Translations under genes and position numbers: made by a program
Source of the DNA: Leishmania donovani
Taxonomy: Eukaryota > Euglenozoa > Kinetoplastea > Trypanosomatida > Trypanosomatidae
Direction: 5' to 3'
Length of the DNA: 64,000 nucleotides
NCBI RefSeq assembly: GCF_000227135.1
Contig: NC_018261.1
Span: 1,312,355-1,376,354 of the forward strand
Part shown: in pieces, positions 41,788 to 52,123 of the stretch
Layout: the number at the start of each line of letters is the position of its first letter
Numbering within the stretch: position 1 is the stretch's first letter
The notes under the pieces: generated by a model
The model's input: the letters and a program-made list of their open reading frames with translations, nothing else
Told to the model about the DNA's origin: nothing
Databases searched by the model: none

Positions 41788-43383
41788 ATGACTGCAAGAG
41801 TGCTGGGCAAAAACACACCGCAAATGCGGGCGAGAATGACCATCCTGTTGTCATGGATGGGGCCAATGACTGTGGCCGCTTCCGTGGCCTACGCGTATGC
41901 CGCCAACCACCCCTCTGCGGCACAGCTGGAAAGCGGCTCTGCCTACCCGTTCCCTCTCACCACGCTCAGGTACTGCGGGCTTCTATTCCTCGTCTACGCA
42001 TCAGGCACGATGCCGCGCAATCCGTTCTTCCCCAGTTTTGTGTTCCGTAGCAACATCTTTCCTCTGCTGTACAAGATGTACTGCAGCTACACCATCGGCT
42101 ATCGTGTTCTCCGCCCCTTCATGCACAAGCCGGTCGCCTACCCGCACTCGGACTACCGCATCGGGATTCGCTGCATTGACGCCGGCAGTCCGCTGCGGCT
42201 GAAGCCAGTCACCACTGGCACCGCTCCGTTTCTCACCAGGTTCTACGCGCGCGCCGGCGGTGTCGTAGATGCAGCGCTGTGGACAGGATCGGTCGTGCGT
42301 GGTGTTGCCGTTGTACCGATCCCCATCTTCGGTGACAACTATGCCTACCTTATCGTGTCGATGCAAACGCACAAGGTCGCCGCGGTCGACCCGGCGGATC
42401 CGGAGACGGTGCTGCGCATCATGGAATCCCTGCGCGCTCAGCTGCGAGTACCGCTGCAGCTGACGGAGGTGCTCACGACCCACAAGCACTGGGACCACGC
42501 AGGCGGCAATGAGTTGCTGGCAACGCTTTCGAAAAAAGAGGTGCCAGTGCCGCCGCACGAGGAGGTCGGTGTCGACTGCGCACCGAATATGCCCCTGCTT
42601 CATCCCAAGCTACGCTTTATCGGCTCTGAGGAAGACGCGCCTCTGTGCTGCGACGTCCTCGTCAGCGACGCGTCGCCCGTGTTCGAGATCATGGGCGGTG
42701 CGGCAAAGGTGCAGGCGATGGCTGCCCCCGGCCACACGAAGGGATCCTTGGTTTTTGTGGTAGGCTCAGCAGAGGAAGGCGTCCTTACCGCGACCCCGGC
42801 CCGCGTCGCCGTCTTCACAGGCGATAGCCTCTTCTGCGGCGGGTGTGGCGCACCGTTCGAGACGGTCTCAGTAGCCCAGATCATGAAGGCGCGTGCGACG
42901 TTTCTGGAGGACCCGCGCATGCGGACGCAGCCCGGCACCGGGCAGGAGGTGGCCGAAGAGGACGTCCTTCTTTATGTTGGGCACGAGTACACGGAACGGT
43001 TGTTGGCGGAAGTGGTCACACTGATGACGCGCGTCACGACGAGGAGCCGCACCCCCAGCGACCCGCGTGGCAAGGAGTACTTGCGTGCGGTCGCTGATGC
43101 GCTGGACGGGGTGAAGATGCTGCGCACGGAGTCTGATGGACTCACGGATGCGGCGCGCATGGGGTGCGAGGCGGATAGGCAGAAGCCGCAAGTCCTCCTT
43201 CCGTCGTGCACCGTGCCGTCGTCGCTGGCGGTGGAGAAGGTGGTGAACCCGCTCTTGACGGTCGATGACGAGGTGCTTACCGCGCTGAAGGAAGCAGAGA
43301 AGCACGGCCCGATGGACTCGAACGAGGTGGAGCGGGCGATCTACTGCTCTGACCGTCGTCGCCTCCCTGCTTCGGCGACGTAG
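41788..43383 (+). CDS. Glyoxalase II-like metallo-beta-lactamase hydrolase with N-terminal membrane region
   Basis: Predicted hydroxyacylglutathione (in kinetoplastids, hydroxyacyl-trypanothione) hydrolase-like thioesterase, 531 aa. The metal-binding set is intact: THKHWDH with H232, H234, D236 and H237; H316 in PGHTKGS; D346 in FTGDSLFCGGCG; and H399 in LYVGHEYT. These also match glyoxalase II specifically (GDxLFxGGCG and GHEYT). Ordinary glyoxalase II is about 260-300 aa. Here a 170-residue N-terminal extension holds two hydrophobic segments, about 18-36 and 52-66, so the enzyme may be membrane-bound, perhaps mitochondrial. The C-terminus (about 440-531) is also longer than usual and charged. 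It may have a substrate other than S-lactoyl-trypanothione. The start at 41788 is the first ATG after a C-rich tract; an alternative is M13. Confidence 0.88.
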   Translation: MTARVLGKNTPQMRARMTILLSWMGPMTVAASVAYAYAANHPSAAQLESGSAYPFPLTTLRYCGLLFLVYASGTMPRNPFFPSFVFRSNIFPLLYKMYCSYTIGYRVLRPFMHKPVAYPHSDYRIGIRCIDAGSPLRLKPVTTGTAPFLTRFYARAGGVVDAALWTGSVVRGVAVVPIPIFGDNYAYLIVSMQTHKVAAVDPADPETVLRIMESLRAQLRVPLQLTEVLTTHKHWDHAGGNELLATLSKKEVPVPPHEEVGVDCAPNMPLLHPKLRFIGSEEDAPLCCDVLVSDASPVFEIMGGAAKVQAMAAPGHTKGSLVFVVGSAEEGVLTATPARVAVFTGDSLFCGGCGAPFETVSVAQIMKARATFLEDPRMRTQPGTGQEVAEEDVLLYVGHEYTERLLAEVVTLMTRVTTRSRTPSDPRGKEYLRAVADALDGVKMLRTESDGLTDAARMGCEADRQKPQVLLPSCTVPSSLAVEKVVNPLLTVDDEVLTALKEAEKHGPMDSNEVERAIYCSDRRRLPASAT

Positions 43384-44648
43384 GCAAGGCGCCCAAGCCG
43401 CAGCAGCCGAGCCGGTGTGCTACCACCCGCTTACTTGGCTCATTCACGCTGGCGATTTTTCATATCCGTTCGCCCCATTACCTTTCCTTGCCGACTGCCG
43501 TGTTGGTAGTGGTGTTTGTCTAGCGAAGGCGCGCATGTGGGCGGGAATGAAGGCCCGCTCGCGCGCCGGCGGACTGTCTTGATTCTCGTTCCTTTGGGTG
43601 CAGCCGACACTGGGAAGGCGACCCCTCGACCTCTCACTCAATGTGCCGGGGTGATGGAGTCAAACGCCAACGCACAAGGTGCACCACACGCAATCCAGTG
43701 GCCGCACCGCTTCTTTCTTCCCTGCTGCGTATGGCTCCTTATTCTTGGGTGGGGTTGGATGCTTGTGGTGCCCTCGTCTTTGCTTTCTGGTTTGCCTACG
43801 CCGTGCCCTTTGGGTGTGTGTGTGTGTATGGCGTGTCATTGTGCTTTACCCGGCATTCATTTAACAGTATCGCATGGTGCATTCTGGAAGGAAGGGAGCA
43901 TGAATTACGAAAAGGCGCGAATGTGCAGCTGCGTCAGCGGCCCGCAGAGGGGGTCTTATCGGGCATGCAGCATGAAAAGTGAAGGAAAAGGGACGCGTGC
44001 GCCGGGCTCGTTCGATGGGCCGTTCCTCGGTGCAGCAATCGTCGATGGACAGCATGAATGAGCCAGATGAGGCCGGTTATGCCAGCACGAGGTGGCGCTG
44101 CTCCTTCCCTTGTCTATCATCTCGCAATGAGTACACATCGCTATGCTTGTGTGTACATGTATTCGCGGTCGAGCACGGCTGTCGCTTCGCACACGGCTGC
44201 TGTGCAATACGGCAACGGCCCGTTCTCACCCTAAGTATTGCTTCCGCCGCCGCCGCCGCCGCCACCACCACCACCTCCACTCCACTCGCTCTCAATTCTC
44301 TCTCCTTCTTTTGTTCGTTTTGTGGGGGGCCTGCCCTACATCTACGCTAGCCCTTCTACCCCCCCCCGCCCGACCCCCTCCACCGGCGGTGCATTGCTGG
44401 CCATACAAAGCCCCCCTGCCACTCGCGTATCTATCGCTTATCTTCTTTGCGGCGAGGTACAACTGCTGCCTCAGCACGTGCGTCTTGTGCATCTCAGCAC
44501 CTCCATTGTGCGCGCTTTTTCGGGGCTCGCTCTCCTCTTTTTCATCTGAACGAATCGGGAGTGCCCACGCATCGCTGCCTCGACGCCGTCTTCCACGCCA
44601 GCATAGGCATACGTGCGCGCAGTCACGAGCACCAAAAGCGGGTGGGGA
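43384..44648. other. Spacer
   Basis: No gene seen. TG run at 43816-43829, a (CCG)n/(CCA)n trinucleotide stretch at about 44246-44280, poly-C at 44360-44368, and CT-rich leader sequence before CPSF73. Confidence 0.65.
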
Positions 44649-46919
44649 ATGGCGGCGCCGTTTCTGCCCGAGGCGGAGAGCACCGCTGCGCCAGCGGCCC
44701 TCCGCTCCAACGCACCGGACGAGGTGGAGGTGCTGCCCATTGGCAGTGGGGGCGAGGTGGGCCGCTCGTGTGTGGTGGTGCGATACAAGGGGCGCGGCGT
44801 CATGCTTGACTGCGGCAACCACCCGGCCAAAAGCGGTCTTGACTCCTTGCCCTTCTTTGACAGCATCAAGTGCGACGAGATCGATGTGGTGCTCATCACG
44901 CACTTCCACCTCGACCACTGCGGGGCATTGCCGTACTTCTGCAATCAGACGTCCTTCAAGGGCCGCATCTTCATGACCAGCGCCACCAAGGCCTTCTACA
45001 AGATGGTCATGAACGACTTCCTGCGCATCGGCGCCGGGGCCAGCGACCTTGTCACGAGCGAGTGGCTGCAGAGCACAATCGATCGCATTGAGACCGTCGA
45101 GTACCACGAAGAGGTCACCGTGAACGGCATCTCCTTCCAGCCCTTCAATGCCGGCCACGTGCTTGGAGCAGCCATGTTCATGGTCGACATTGCCGGCATG
45201 CGTGCCCTGTACACAGGCGACTTCTCCCGAGTGCCGGACCGCCACCTGCTGGGGGCAGAGGTGCCACCGTACTCACCAGACATCCTGATTGCGGAGAGTA
45301 CAAACGGCATCCGCGAGCTCGAGTCCCGCGAGGAGCGCGAGCACCTCTTCACGAGCAGTGTGCACGACGTCGTACGCCGCGGCGGTCGCTGTCTAGTGCC
45401 CGTCTTTGCCCTAGGCCGCGCGCAGGAACTGCTCCTCATTCTCGAGGAGTTCTGGGATGCGCACAAGGAGCTGCAGAACATTCCCATCTACTACGCCTCG
45501 TCGCTGGCCCAGCGGTGCATGAAACTTTACCAAACCTTCGTCAGCGCCATGAACGACCGTGTGAAGCAGCAGCATGCCAATCACCACAACCCCTTCGTCT
45601 TCAAGTACATCCACTCGCTTATGGACACAAAGTCCTTCGAGGACAACGGTCCGTGCGTGGTGCTGGCCTCCCCCGGTATGCTTCAGTCGGGCATCTCGCT
45701 GGAGCTATTTGAGCGTTGGTGCGGCGACCGGCGCAACGGCATCATCATGGCCGGCTACTGCGTCGACGGCACCATTGCAAAGGATGTGCTCGCGAAGCCG
45801 AAGGAGGTGGCGAAGCCGGACGGCAAAGTGCTACCGTTGCGCATGAGCACCATTGAGGCCGTCTCCTTCTCCGCCCACTCGGACGGTCGGCAGACGCGCG
45901 ACTTCATTCAAAGCCTTACCAAGGTGAAGCACACAATCCTTGTGCACGGCAACCCAGGCGCCATGGGGCAGCTCAAGAGCAAGCTTCTTCAGGACTTCCG
46001 GGACCGCAACATGTCCGTCTACACTACCATGAACCAAGAGTCAATCCGTATTCCGTTCGTGCAGGAGCGCACCGCGAAGGTGATGGGCAAGCTGGCAAAC
46101 ATGAGCCTGCGGGAGGGCGAGTTTGTGAGCGGCGTGATGCTCGTGTCCGGCCAGTACCAGTACAGCATCGTCCACCCCGACGACGTCCCGGTGTTCACCG
46201 ATCTGAGCGTGAACCGTATTCAGCAGGCCATGGTCCTTCCTCTGCCGCGTCACCGCTCGCCGCTGGAGGTGCTGCAGGTGCTTCAGCGGTACTTTGCGCA
46301 GAGCAAACTGTTCGAGGAGGTGGTGCCGCGCCCGTCCAGCCACGAGGAAGCGGCAGAGGCCCATCAAGCAGCCGCCGAGCGCGGCGAGGCCCGCGACCCC
46401 GACTCGACCCTGCTGTTCGTCTCCAAAGATGTCACTGTCGATGTGCAGAAGAGCTCGCAGGCGCAGACGACGCTCACCATCACGTGGTACAGCAGCCACT
46501 ACAACGACCTCCTCGCCGACGTCACGTGCATCGCGCTCGCCAAGCTTGCCGAGGAGCCGCATGAGGCGGAGGCGGAGGACGTGCTTGTGCCTGCCGACGT
46601 CTCCGGCCAGGACCGTATCTTCCGTGTCAAGTGCTTCCACTACATGATCTCGCAGTTCTATCCGTCCGTCAAGACGAACTTGTCGTCGGGTAGCTGCAGC
46701 GTCAGCCTTGCGGATGGTCAGGTAGCAAACATCGTGGACTGCATCGAGGTCTACTTGGAACGCAGTGCTGGCAAGAAGGACGTCGACTACGACGCGCCAG
46801 AGGTTCAGAAGCTGAAGCAGATTCTGAAGCGCATCTACCTGACGTTGTTCCCCATTCCAGCGGACAACGGCTGGTGCGACTGCGGCATGATTCACGGCGA
46901 AGAACCCGTGGCGGAGTAA
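44649..46919 (+). CDS. CPSF3: CPSF73, pre-mRNA 3'-end processing endonuclease
   Basis: Nuclear endonuclease of the cleavage and polyadenylation complex, which in kinetoplastids works in coupling with spliced-leader trans-splicing of the downstream gene. The product is 756 aa. Metallo-beta-lactamase and beta-CASP motifs are complete: HFHLDH at 85-90, H170 in GHVLGA, D191 in YTGDFSR, the EST-x-G segment at 216-220, H410 in SFSAHSDG and H433 in VHGNPGAMG. The C-terminal 250 residues match the CPSF73-100 C-terminal domain that binds partner subunits. Residue 219 is Asn where human CPSF73 has Tyr (ESTYG). The equivalent kinetoplastid Asn is, as I recall, a position linked to benzoxaborole sensitivity. 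Start: the ATG at 44649; the 12 upstream codons are non-ATG leader. A SIDER lies in its 3' UTR. Confidence 0.96.
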   Translation: MAAPFLPEAESTAAPAALRSNAPDEVEVLPIGSGGEVGRSCVVVRYKGRGVMLDCGNHPAKSGLDSLPFFDSIKCDEIDVVLITHFHLDHCGALPYFCNQTSFKGRIFMTSATKAFYKMVMNDFLRIGAGASDLVTSEWLQSTIDRIETVEYHEEVTVNGISFQPFNAGHVLGAAMFMVDIAGMRALYTGDFSRVPDRHLLGAEVPPYSPDILIAESTNGIRELESREEREHLFTSSVHDVVRRGGRCLVPVFALGRAQELLLILEEFWDAHKELQNIPIYYASSLAQRCMKLYQTFVSAMNDRVKQQHANHHNPFVFKYIHSLMDTKSFEDNGPCVVLASPGMLQSGISLELFERWCGDRRNGIIMAGYCVDGTIAKDVLAKPKEVAKPDGKVLPLRMSTIEAVSFSAHSDGRQTRDFIQSLTKVKHTILVHGNPGAMGQLKSKLLQDFRDRNMSVYTTMNQESIRIPFVQERTAKVMGKLANMSLREGEFVSGVMLVSGQYQYSIVHPDDVPVFTDLSVNRIQQAMVLPLPRHRSPLEVLQVLQRYFAQSKLFEEVVPRPSSHEEAAEAHQAAAERGEARDPDSTLLFVSKDVTVDVQKSSQAQTTLTITWYSSHYNDLLADVTCIALAKLAEEPHEAEAEDVLVPADVSGQDRIFRVKCFHYMISQFYPSVKTNLSSGSCSVSLADGQVANIVDCIEVYLERSAGKKDVDYDAPEVQKLKQILKRIYLTLFPIPADNGWCDCGMIHGEEPVAE

Positions 46920-47150
46920 CGGTGGCCTCGGCGCCCGCCACCTTCCCCCTCCCCTCCTCTCCCCCCCCTCTCACCGTCCTTGTCGCGGCTTTCCACGGCG
47001 CCGCATCGTTGCTACTCGTTGCTCGCCAGCATACCGGTGAATGTACAAGCTGAGGAAGGCGTGCGCATGAGAGACGCCCTACTATGTCCCCTTTGTTCCT
47101 TCTCTTTTGCTCGTCTCCGCGTCTCTCTTTTCGGACAACGCGGAGGCAAA

Positions 47151-47692
47151 ACCTCACAGTGCGTCGTATTTTGGGGTCCAGTACTCCCCTCTTCCCCATT
47201 CTTTCTGGGAAAAAGCCTGGCATCCTCTTCCCCTTATCCCTCTGCCAAGTGCCGAGCCACTTCGGGCGATGGCAGGGCTAGGCCTTGGACGGCCCTGCTT
47301 TGCAGCAGCCTGAGCCAGTGAACACGTCTGCGCCATCTATAGGATGGGCAGAGTATCACCGTGTCTCGAACGTACCCCACACCCCCGGCCCTCACACTGT
47401 CCCACTGGCGGGTGAGCCTGAAAGCCACCCCGAGGAGGGTTGCGCCAGGTGTGGCGCCCGGCATGATGGGGGAGCGGCTGTGAAACGACCTGCTCAGCGG
47501 ATGGTAGGTGGAGTTTGAGGCAGGGTCCGTGCTTTCAGATTGGCTGCACCGGCATTTCTGCAATGCTCAGCTACCACCTCTGCGCGCCATCGCGATGTGT
47601 CCTTACGGCAAAGGGGTGGGGCTGAGCTCATGCCGTATGAAAGCGATTTGAACACGTCGAAAGACGGGAAAGGGGGGAAAAAAAACGACGGT
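47151..47692 (+). mobile_element. SIDER-type degenerate retroposon (SIDER2-like), near full length
   Basis: The best-preserved copy here. It begins CCTCACAGTGCGTCGTATTT then GGGGTCCAGTAC, and continues with CAAGTGCCGAGCC, CATCTATAGGATGGGCAGAG near 47335, GTGTGGCGCCCGGCATGATGG near 47447, GGAGTTTGAGGCAGGG near 47510 and GCTCATGCCGTATGAAAG near 47626. It ends in an A-run at about 47678-47686. About 540 bp, sense orientation, in the 3' UTR of CPSF73. No coding capacity. The link to post-transcriptional control is known for the family, not shown for this copy. Confidence 0.9.
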
Positions 47693-48944
47693 GTTTCCTC
47701 ACGAATGTGTGAAATGATTCGTGCAGTGTGGGCGTGGGCATGTTGTTTCCTGTTGTCTTGGTTATTTGTTGAGCGTCCATAACGCTCCATCGTGCGCCTC
47801 CACGCAATGTCGGCGGTGATACGCTTAAATGGCTTGTGTGTGTTTCGGTGAAAGAAGAATGAAGAGAAGCACGCGTGTAAGATATCCGCGGCGCGCATCA
47901 GGATGAATAGGGGGCATGTCGACTGAGTAAAACCCGAAGAGATAGAACAAGGCGGCCCACTCTGCATGGCATGCCGGCTGTTTCTCTGCGTGTTCCTCCT
48001 CTCTTCAGCCTCCGGCCCGCACGCATGCGCGCGGGAGCCGGTTTTGCCGCTGTAGAGGTGTTGCAGTTACTTTTTGTCTGCCATAGTCGTTTTCAAATAG
48101 GGCCGAGGCCTGCCCGCTGGTGCCTGAAGCCTTTCTTGCTCCCAATCCTGTGTACGTCTCACATGCCACAAGGTTTTTCTGGGCGTTGCTGTGGCCCTGC
48201 CCCACGCACCGGTAACGCGGCCTGACCTTCTAGACTTCTCCCTCTCGCTTTTCCTTGCTCCTCATCTGTAAATGAGCGACCTCTCGCCCACCACACCAGC
48301 AGTACAAGCTGCAAAGCCGTGCGGCGCCTCTTGTCGGCGGGGGCTCATCTAAGCACATGCGCTTCAGAAAGTCACGAACTAAACTCGCACGTGCGCGCAC
48401 CTGACCTGTCTCCTTTCGTTGCTTCTCCGTTGTGTAATGGAAAGCGTACGGTCAAACTGCGCTGGAACCCTCACAAGTCTGTATCCCTCACTCTCCTTGG
48501 CTGTCTGCTTTACCTGCGACACGCTCTTCTCTCGTCATCACTCTTTTCCCTTCACGCCACTTACATGTTGATGCGCGCGTGTGTGCGTGGCTGCGAGTGT
48601 GTTTATCTTTGCAGTGTCCATTTCCAGTGGTGTGATGAACCATGTTTCTCTCCCTCTCATGGGGCTACCTCGCCACTGGTCAGCGTTTTGGAGTAACGCT
48701 GGAAGTACGATGATGTATGTGATGGATGCTCGCTTCCGGGCAATTTTTGTTTTGCGAGGAAGAGTGATGATAAGTATGTGTTTGTCCTGGTGCATCGCTG
48801 CATGTCACTCTGTGCACCGGCCTATGCCGCCTTCCCTTCGTTGTTGACCCTCTGCCTCTTTTTCTCTCGTCCGACTCCTGCTTTCCTCTGGACATGTTGT
48901 GCGTGAGGGAAGCGACGTGGAGCTTGGGTGTTTGATTGGGTATA

Positions 48945-48970
48945 TGTGTGTGTGTGTGTGTGTGTGTGTA
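48945..48970 (+). repeat. (TG)n microsatellite
   Basis: About 12 TG units, flanked by TATA and TATGCG, in the CPSF73-topoisomerase spacer. Confidence 0.85.
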
Positions 48971-50163
48971 TGCGTGTTACATGGGGTCTGTATTTGATCT
49001 GCAACGGTTTACGTGGCGCGCACGGTTCCTCGAGTGTAGCCGCGAATACAGCAAGCCTCCTGGAGTTTCCCTTGGTATCCGAGTCTCTGCTATACGGTTC
49101 TGGCTGACGCCTGGCACCCGCAGAAAACCGCGTAAAAGCTGCCTCGTGAGAAGCATGGCATGGAGCGTTTCCTCCGGACTCTCTCTTTTGATAGCCCTCG
49201 CTGCGGACTGTGAGCTTTTGTGGCCAGGACACAACGGCATGTAAAATGCACCTGCTCCTTGAGGGATGCCGTTGCCAGGGGGAGGGACCGAGGTTCTCAA
49301 GGGCATAACCCTTCTAACTCAACACCATGGCTTAAAACCCGTGCAACCTATGTCCTTTTGCTATCTGTCTTTTCTGAACCGCCACACACACGAACATCAT
49401 TTGCGGCTTCACTGTTGCCGTCCACACGCCTACGCACGGGCACACCCATGCACCTGTCTTATTGATTTCCCACTCACATCGTACCCCATCAGTCAGCAGT
49501 GCGCTCCCCGCCTCCTCCCCCTCCCCCGCCAGCCCCCACTTTCTTCGCAGCCGCAGAGGCACCAAGCCAAATCGGAACGAAAGACGGTTTACTCTTATTT
49601 CGCGTCTCAAATCGTCCTCAGTGGGTCTTTTGTGTGTGCGTGTGTGTGCGTGTGTGTGCGTGCTTGTCCCTCTTTCCCTCTACCGCGTTCTTGCGACTTA
49701 AACAGGAGGGGGGCCGTATCACCTCTCTCCTCCCCGCCCCGCCGCGCCCCGGTGTGTTGCCGGCGTTTTTTTTCCATTCCTGTTCTTTTTTTTTGGTTTT
49801 GTACCTCTTGTCTGCGCCATATTTTTGCTCGTTGTGGGCGCGTTGCGCTAACGAAGAAGACAAGCAAAACAAACTTCGGATAAAGCAGCACGAAACAAAA
49901 AAGGAGACGCCTTTCCGTGTCTGCGGGGGTGACTGCCCGTCTTGTTGCGTTGGTCTGTCGTCACATTTATTTTTTCCCCGTTGGCGTTTACTTGTACCTC
50001 CCCTCCCTTACACCCTTGACTCTAACAACAGCATTTTTTGTGTGTTTCATTTATTTATTTATTTTTTGGTGTGTTTGTTTTTGTCTCTTGCTCCATCTAC
50101 TTACCCTTTCGTCCCACTGTGTCAACTGCGCACTCTTCATCTCTACGAACCTCGCCCACATAT

Positions 50164-50165
50164 AG
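50164..50165 (+). promoter_or_regulatory. Predicted spliced-leader acceptor AG for TOP1L
   Basis: The AG of TATAG follows pyrimidine-rich sequence at about 50077-50150 and lies 50 nt before the ATG at 50216, with no ATG between. A second candidate AG is the CAG at about 50200-50202. Confidence 0.35.
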
Positions 50166-50215
50166 GTACTCCTCTTCGCTGTTTCTGCTGTCACCGTGAC
50201 AGCATCCGCCGCATC

Positions 50216-52123
50216 ATGAAGGTGGAGAATAGCAAGATGGGGGTGAAGCGAGAGCAGAGCCACTCCAATGAGGATGAAGAAATCAACGAGGAGGACCTGA
50301 ACTGGTGGGAGCAGGAAAACCTCCGTATCGCCATGAAGGGCGAGCGTCGCTGGGAGACGCTGGCCCACAACGGCGTCCTTTTTCCACCCGAGTACGAGCC
50401 CCACGGCATCCCCATCTTCTACGACGGACGCGAGTTCAAGATGACGCCGGAGGAGGAAGAGGTGGCGACGATGTTCGCCGTGATGAAGGAGCACGACTAC
50501 TACCGTATGGAGGTGTTCCGGCGCAACTTCTTCGAAAGCTGGCGCGAGATCCTGGACAAGCGCCAGCACCCCATCCGTCGCCTGGAGCTCTGCGACTTCG
50601 AGCCCATTTATCAGTGGCACCTCGTCCAGCGGGAAAAGAAGCTCAGCCGGACGAAAGAAGAAAAGAAGGCCATCAAGGAGAAGCAGGACGCGGAGGCAGA
50701 ACCGTACCGATACTGCGTGTGGGACGGGCGTCGCGAGCAGGTGGCAAATTTCCGCGTTGAGCCGCCGGGACTGTTCCGCGGGCGCGGCAAGCACCCGCTA
50801 ATGGGCAAGCTGAAGGTGCGCGTGCAGCCGGAGGACATTACAATCAATATTGGCGAGACGGCTGAGGTGCCGGTGCCGCCTGCGGGGCACAAATGGGCTG
50901 CTGTGCAGCACGACCACACCGTGACGTGGCTTGCCATGTGGCGCGACAGCGTGGCTGGAAACATGAAGTACGTCATGCTCGCCCCGTCTTCCAGTGTCAA
51001 GGGACAGTCCGACATGGTGAAGTTCGAGAAGGCACGCAAGCTCAAAGACAAAGTGGATGACATTCGCGCATCCTACATGGAGGATTTCAAGTCCAATGAT
51101 TTGCACGTGGCGCAGCGGGCCGTCGCCATGTACTTTATTGACCGCCTCGCCCTCCGCGTTGGTAATGAGAAGGGCGAGGACGAGGCGGATACGGTGGGTT
51201 GCTGCTCGCTGCGTGTGGAGCACATCCAGCTCATGCCGGACAACATCGTGCGGTTCGACTTCCTGGGCAAGGACTCGATCCGCTACCAGAACGATGTGGC
51301 GGTGCTGCCGGAGGTGTACGCGCTACTGCAGCGTTTCACTCGTCGTAAGTCGCCGGGCACGGACATCTTTGACCAGCTCAACCCCACGCAGCTGAATGAC
51401 CACCTCAAGTCCTTCATGGACGGCCTCTCTGCCAAGGTGTTCCGTACCTACAATGCCTCCATCACCCTCGATCGGTGGTTCAAAGAAAAGCCGGTCGACC
51501 CCAAATGGTCCACCGCGGACAAGCTGGCCTACTTCAACAAGGCGAACACCGAGGTGGCCATTCTGTGCAACCATCAGAAGTCCGTCTCGAAGAACTTCAA
51601 GTTGCAGATGATGCAGCTGACCACCAAGTCCGAGTACACCCGCAAGACGATTGAGCTCCTGGAGAAGGCGGAGGTGACCGCCAAGAAGAAGTCGGTCGAG
51701 GAGGCTGCGAAGGAGTTTCTGGAGGAGCAGGACCGCATGCAGCGCGAGTGGCTGGAGAGCTACGGCACGGAGGAGCAGAAGAAGGAGTTCGAGGAGATCG
51801 TGGCAAAGCGTGCGGCGCCGCGCGTGCGGTCTGAGAAGAAGAAATCCACGTCGGGCGCCAAGAAGGCCGAGTCCGCATCTGGCAAGAAGAGGGCCGCCAA
51901 AAAGAAGAAGTCTGCCAAGAAGGGTGGAAAGGTGTTGAGCAAGAAGGCAGCAAGCAAGTCGTCCAAGAAGGCGCCAAAGAAGTTGAAGGAGGAGGACGAG
52001 GACGACGTGCCGCTCGTGAGCGTGGCAGCCAAGACGAAGAAGACGGCTGGCGTCAAGCGGCAGCGCGCCAACAAGGTGGTCAGTGACGACGATGATGTGC
52101 CTCTTGCAGCTTTGAGGGTGTAG
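50216..52123 (+). CDS. TOP1L: DNA topoisomerase IB, large subunit
   Basis: Large subunit of the split kinetoplastid topoisomerase IB, which relaxes supercoiled DNA in the nucleus (and, as reported, the kinetoplast). At 635 aa its length equals the L. donovani protein. Four of the five catalytic residues are here, at the published L. donovani numbers: R314, K352, R410 and H453. The active-site tyrosine is absent because in these organisms it sits on a separate small subunit encoded elsewhere, so the protein is inactive alone. The N-terminal core-binding region (residues of about 25-230) is well conserved. The C-terminus is a Lys/Ala/Ser-rich tail of about 100 residues containing KKKKSAKKGGK, likely a nuclear localisation signal. 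The start at 50216 gives the known N-terminus; upstream codons are leader. Confidence 0.97.
   Translation: MKVENSKMGVKREQSHSNEDEEINEEDLNWWEQENLRIAMKGERRWETLAHNGVLFPPEYEPHGIPIFYDGREFKMTPEEEEVATMFAVMKEHDYYRMEVFRRNFFESWREILDKRQHPIRRLELCDFEPIYQWHLVQREKKLSRTKEEKKAIKEKQDAEAEPYRYCVWDGRREQVANFRVEPPGLFRGRGKHPLMGKLKVRVQPEDITINIGETAEVPVPPAGHKWAAVQHDHTVTWLAMWRDSVAGNMKYVMLAPSSSVKGQSDMVKFEKARKLKDKVDDIRASYMEDFKSNDLHVAQRAVAMYFIDRLALRVGNEKGEDEADTVGCCSLRVEHIQLMPDNIVRFDFLGKDSIRYQNDVAVLPEVYALLQRFTRRKSPGTDIFDQLNPTQLNDHLKSFMDGLSAKVFRTYNASITLDRWFKEKPVDPKWSTADKLAYFNKANTEVAILCNHQKSVSKNFKLQMMQLTTKSEYTRKTIELLEKAEVTAKKKSVEEAAKEFLEEQDRMQREWLESYGTEEQKKEFEEIVAKRAAPRVRSEKKKSTSGAKKAESASGKKRAAKKKKSAKKGGKVLSKKAASKSSKKAPKKLKEEDEDDVPLVSVAAKTKKTAGVKRQRANKVVSDDDDVPLAALRV

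Larger units (their letters stand above)
46920..50215. other. 3.3-kb spacer with SIDER element
   Basis: No gene I can support. A SIDER at about 47151-47692, a TG run at 48945-48970, a CA-rich block at 49384-49395 and a TG run at 49629-49660, then a T-rich leader before the topoisomerase gene. The topoisomerase frame is open through 49499-50215, but that part reads leader sequence. Confidence 0.6.

Noticed and set aside
43516..44061. 181-codon ORF between the glyoxalase-like gene and CPSF73
   Set aside because: Runs through a TG repeat, has no domain, and starts inside the preceding 3' UTR.
49499..50215. 239-codon N-terminal extension of topoisomerase IB
   Set aside because: T/G-rich leader; starting at 50216 gives exactly the known 635-aa protein and the published catalytic residue numbers.
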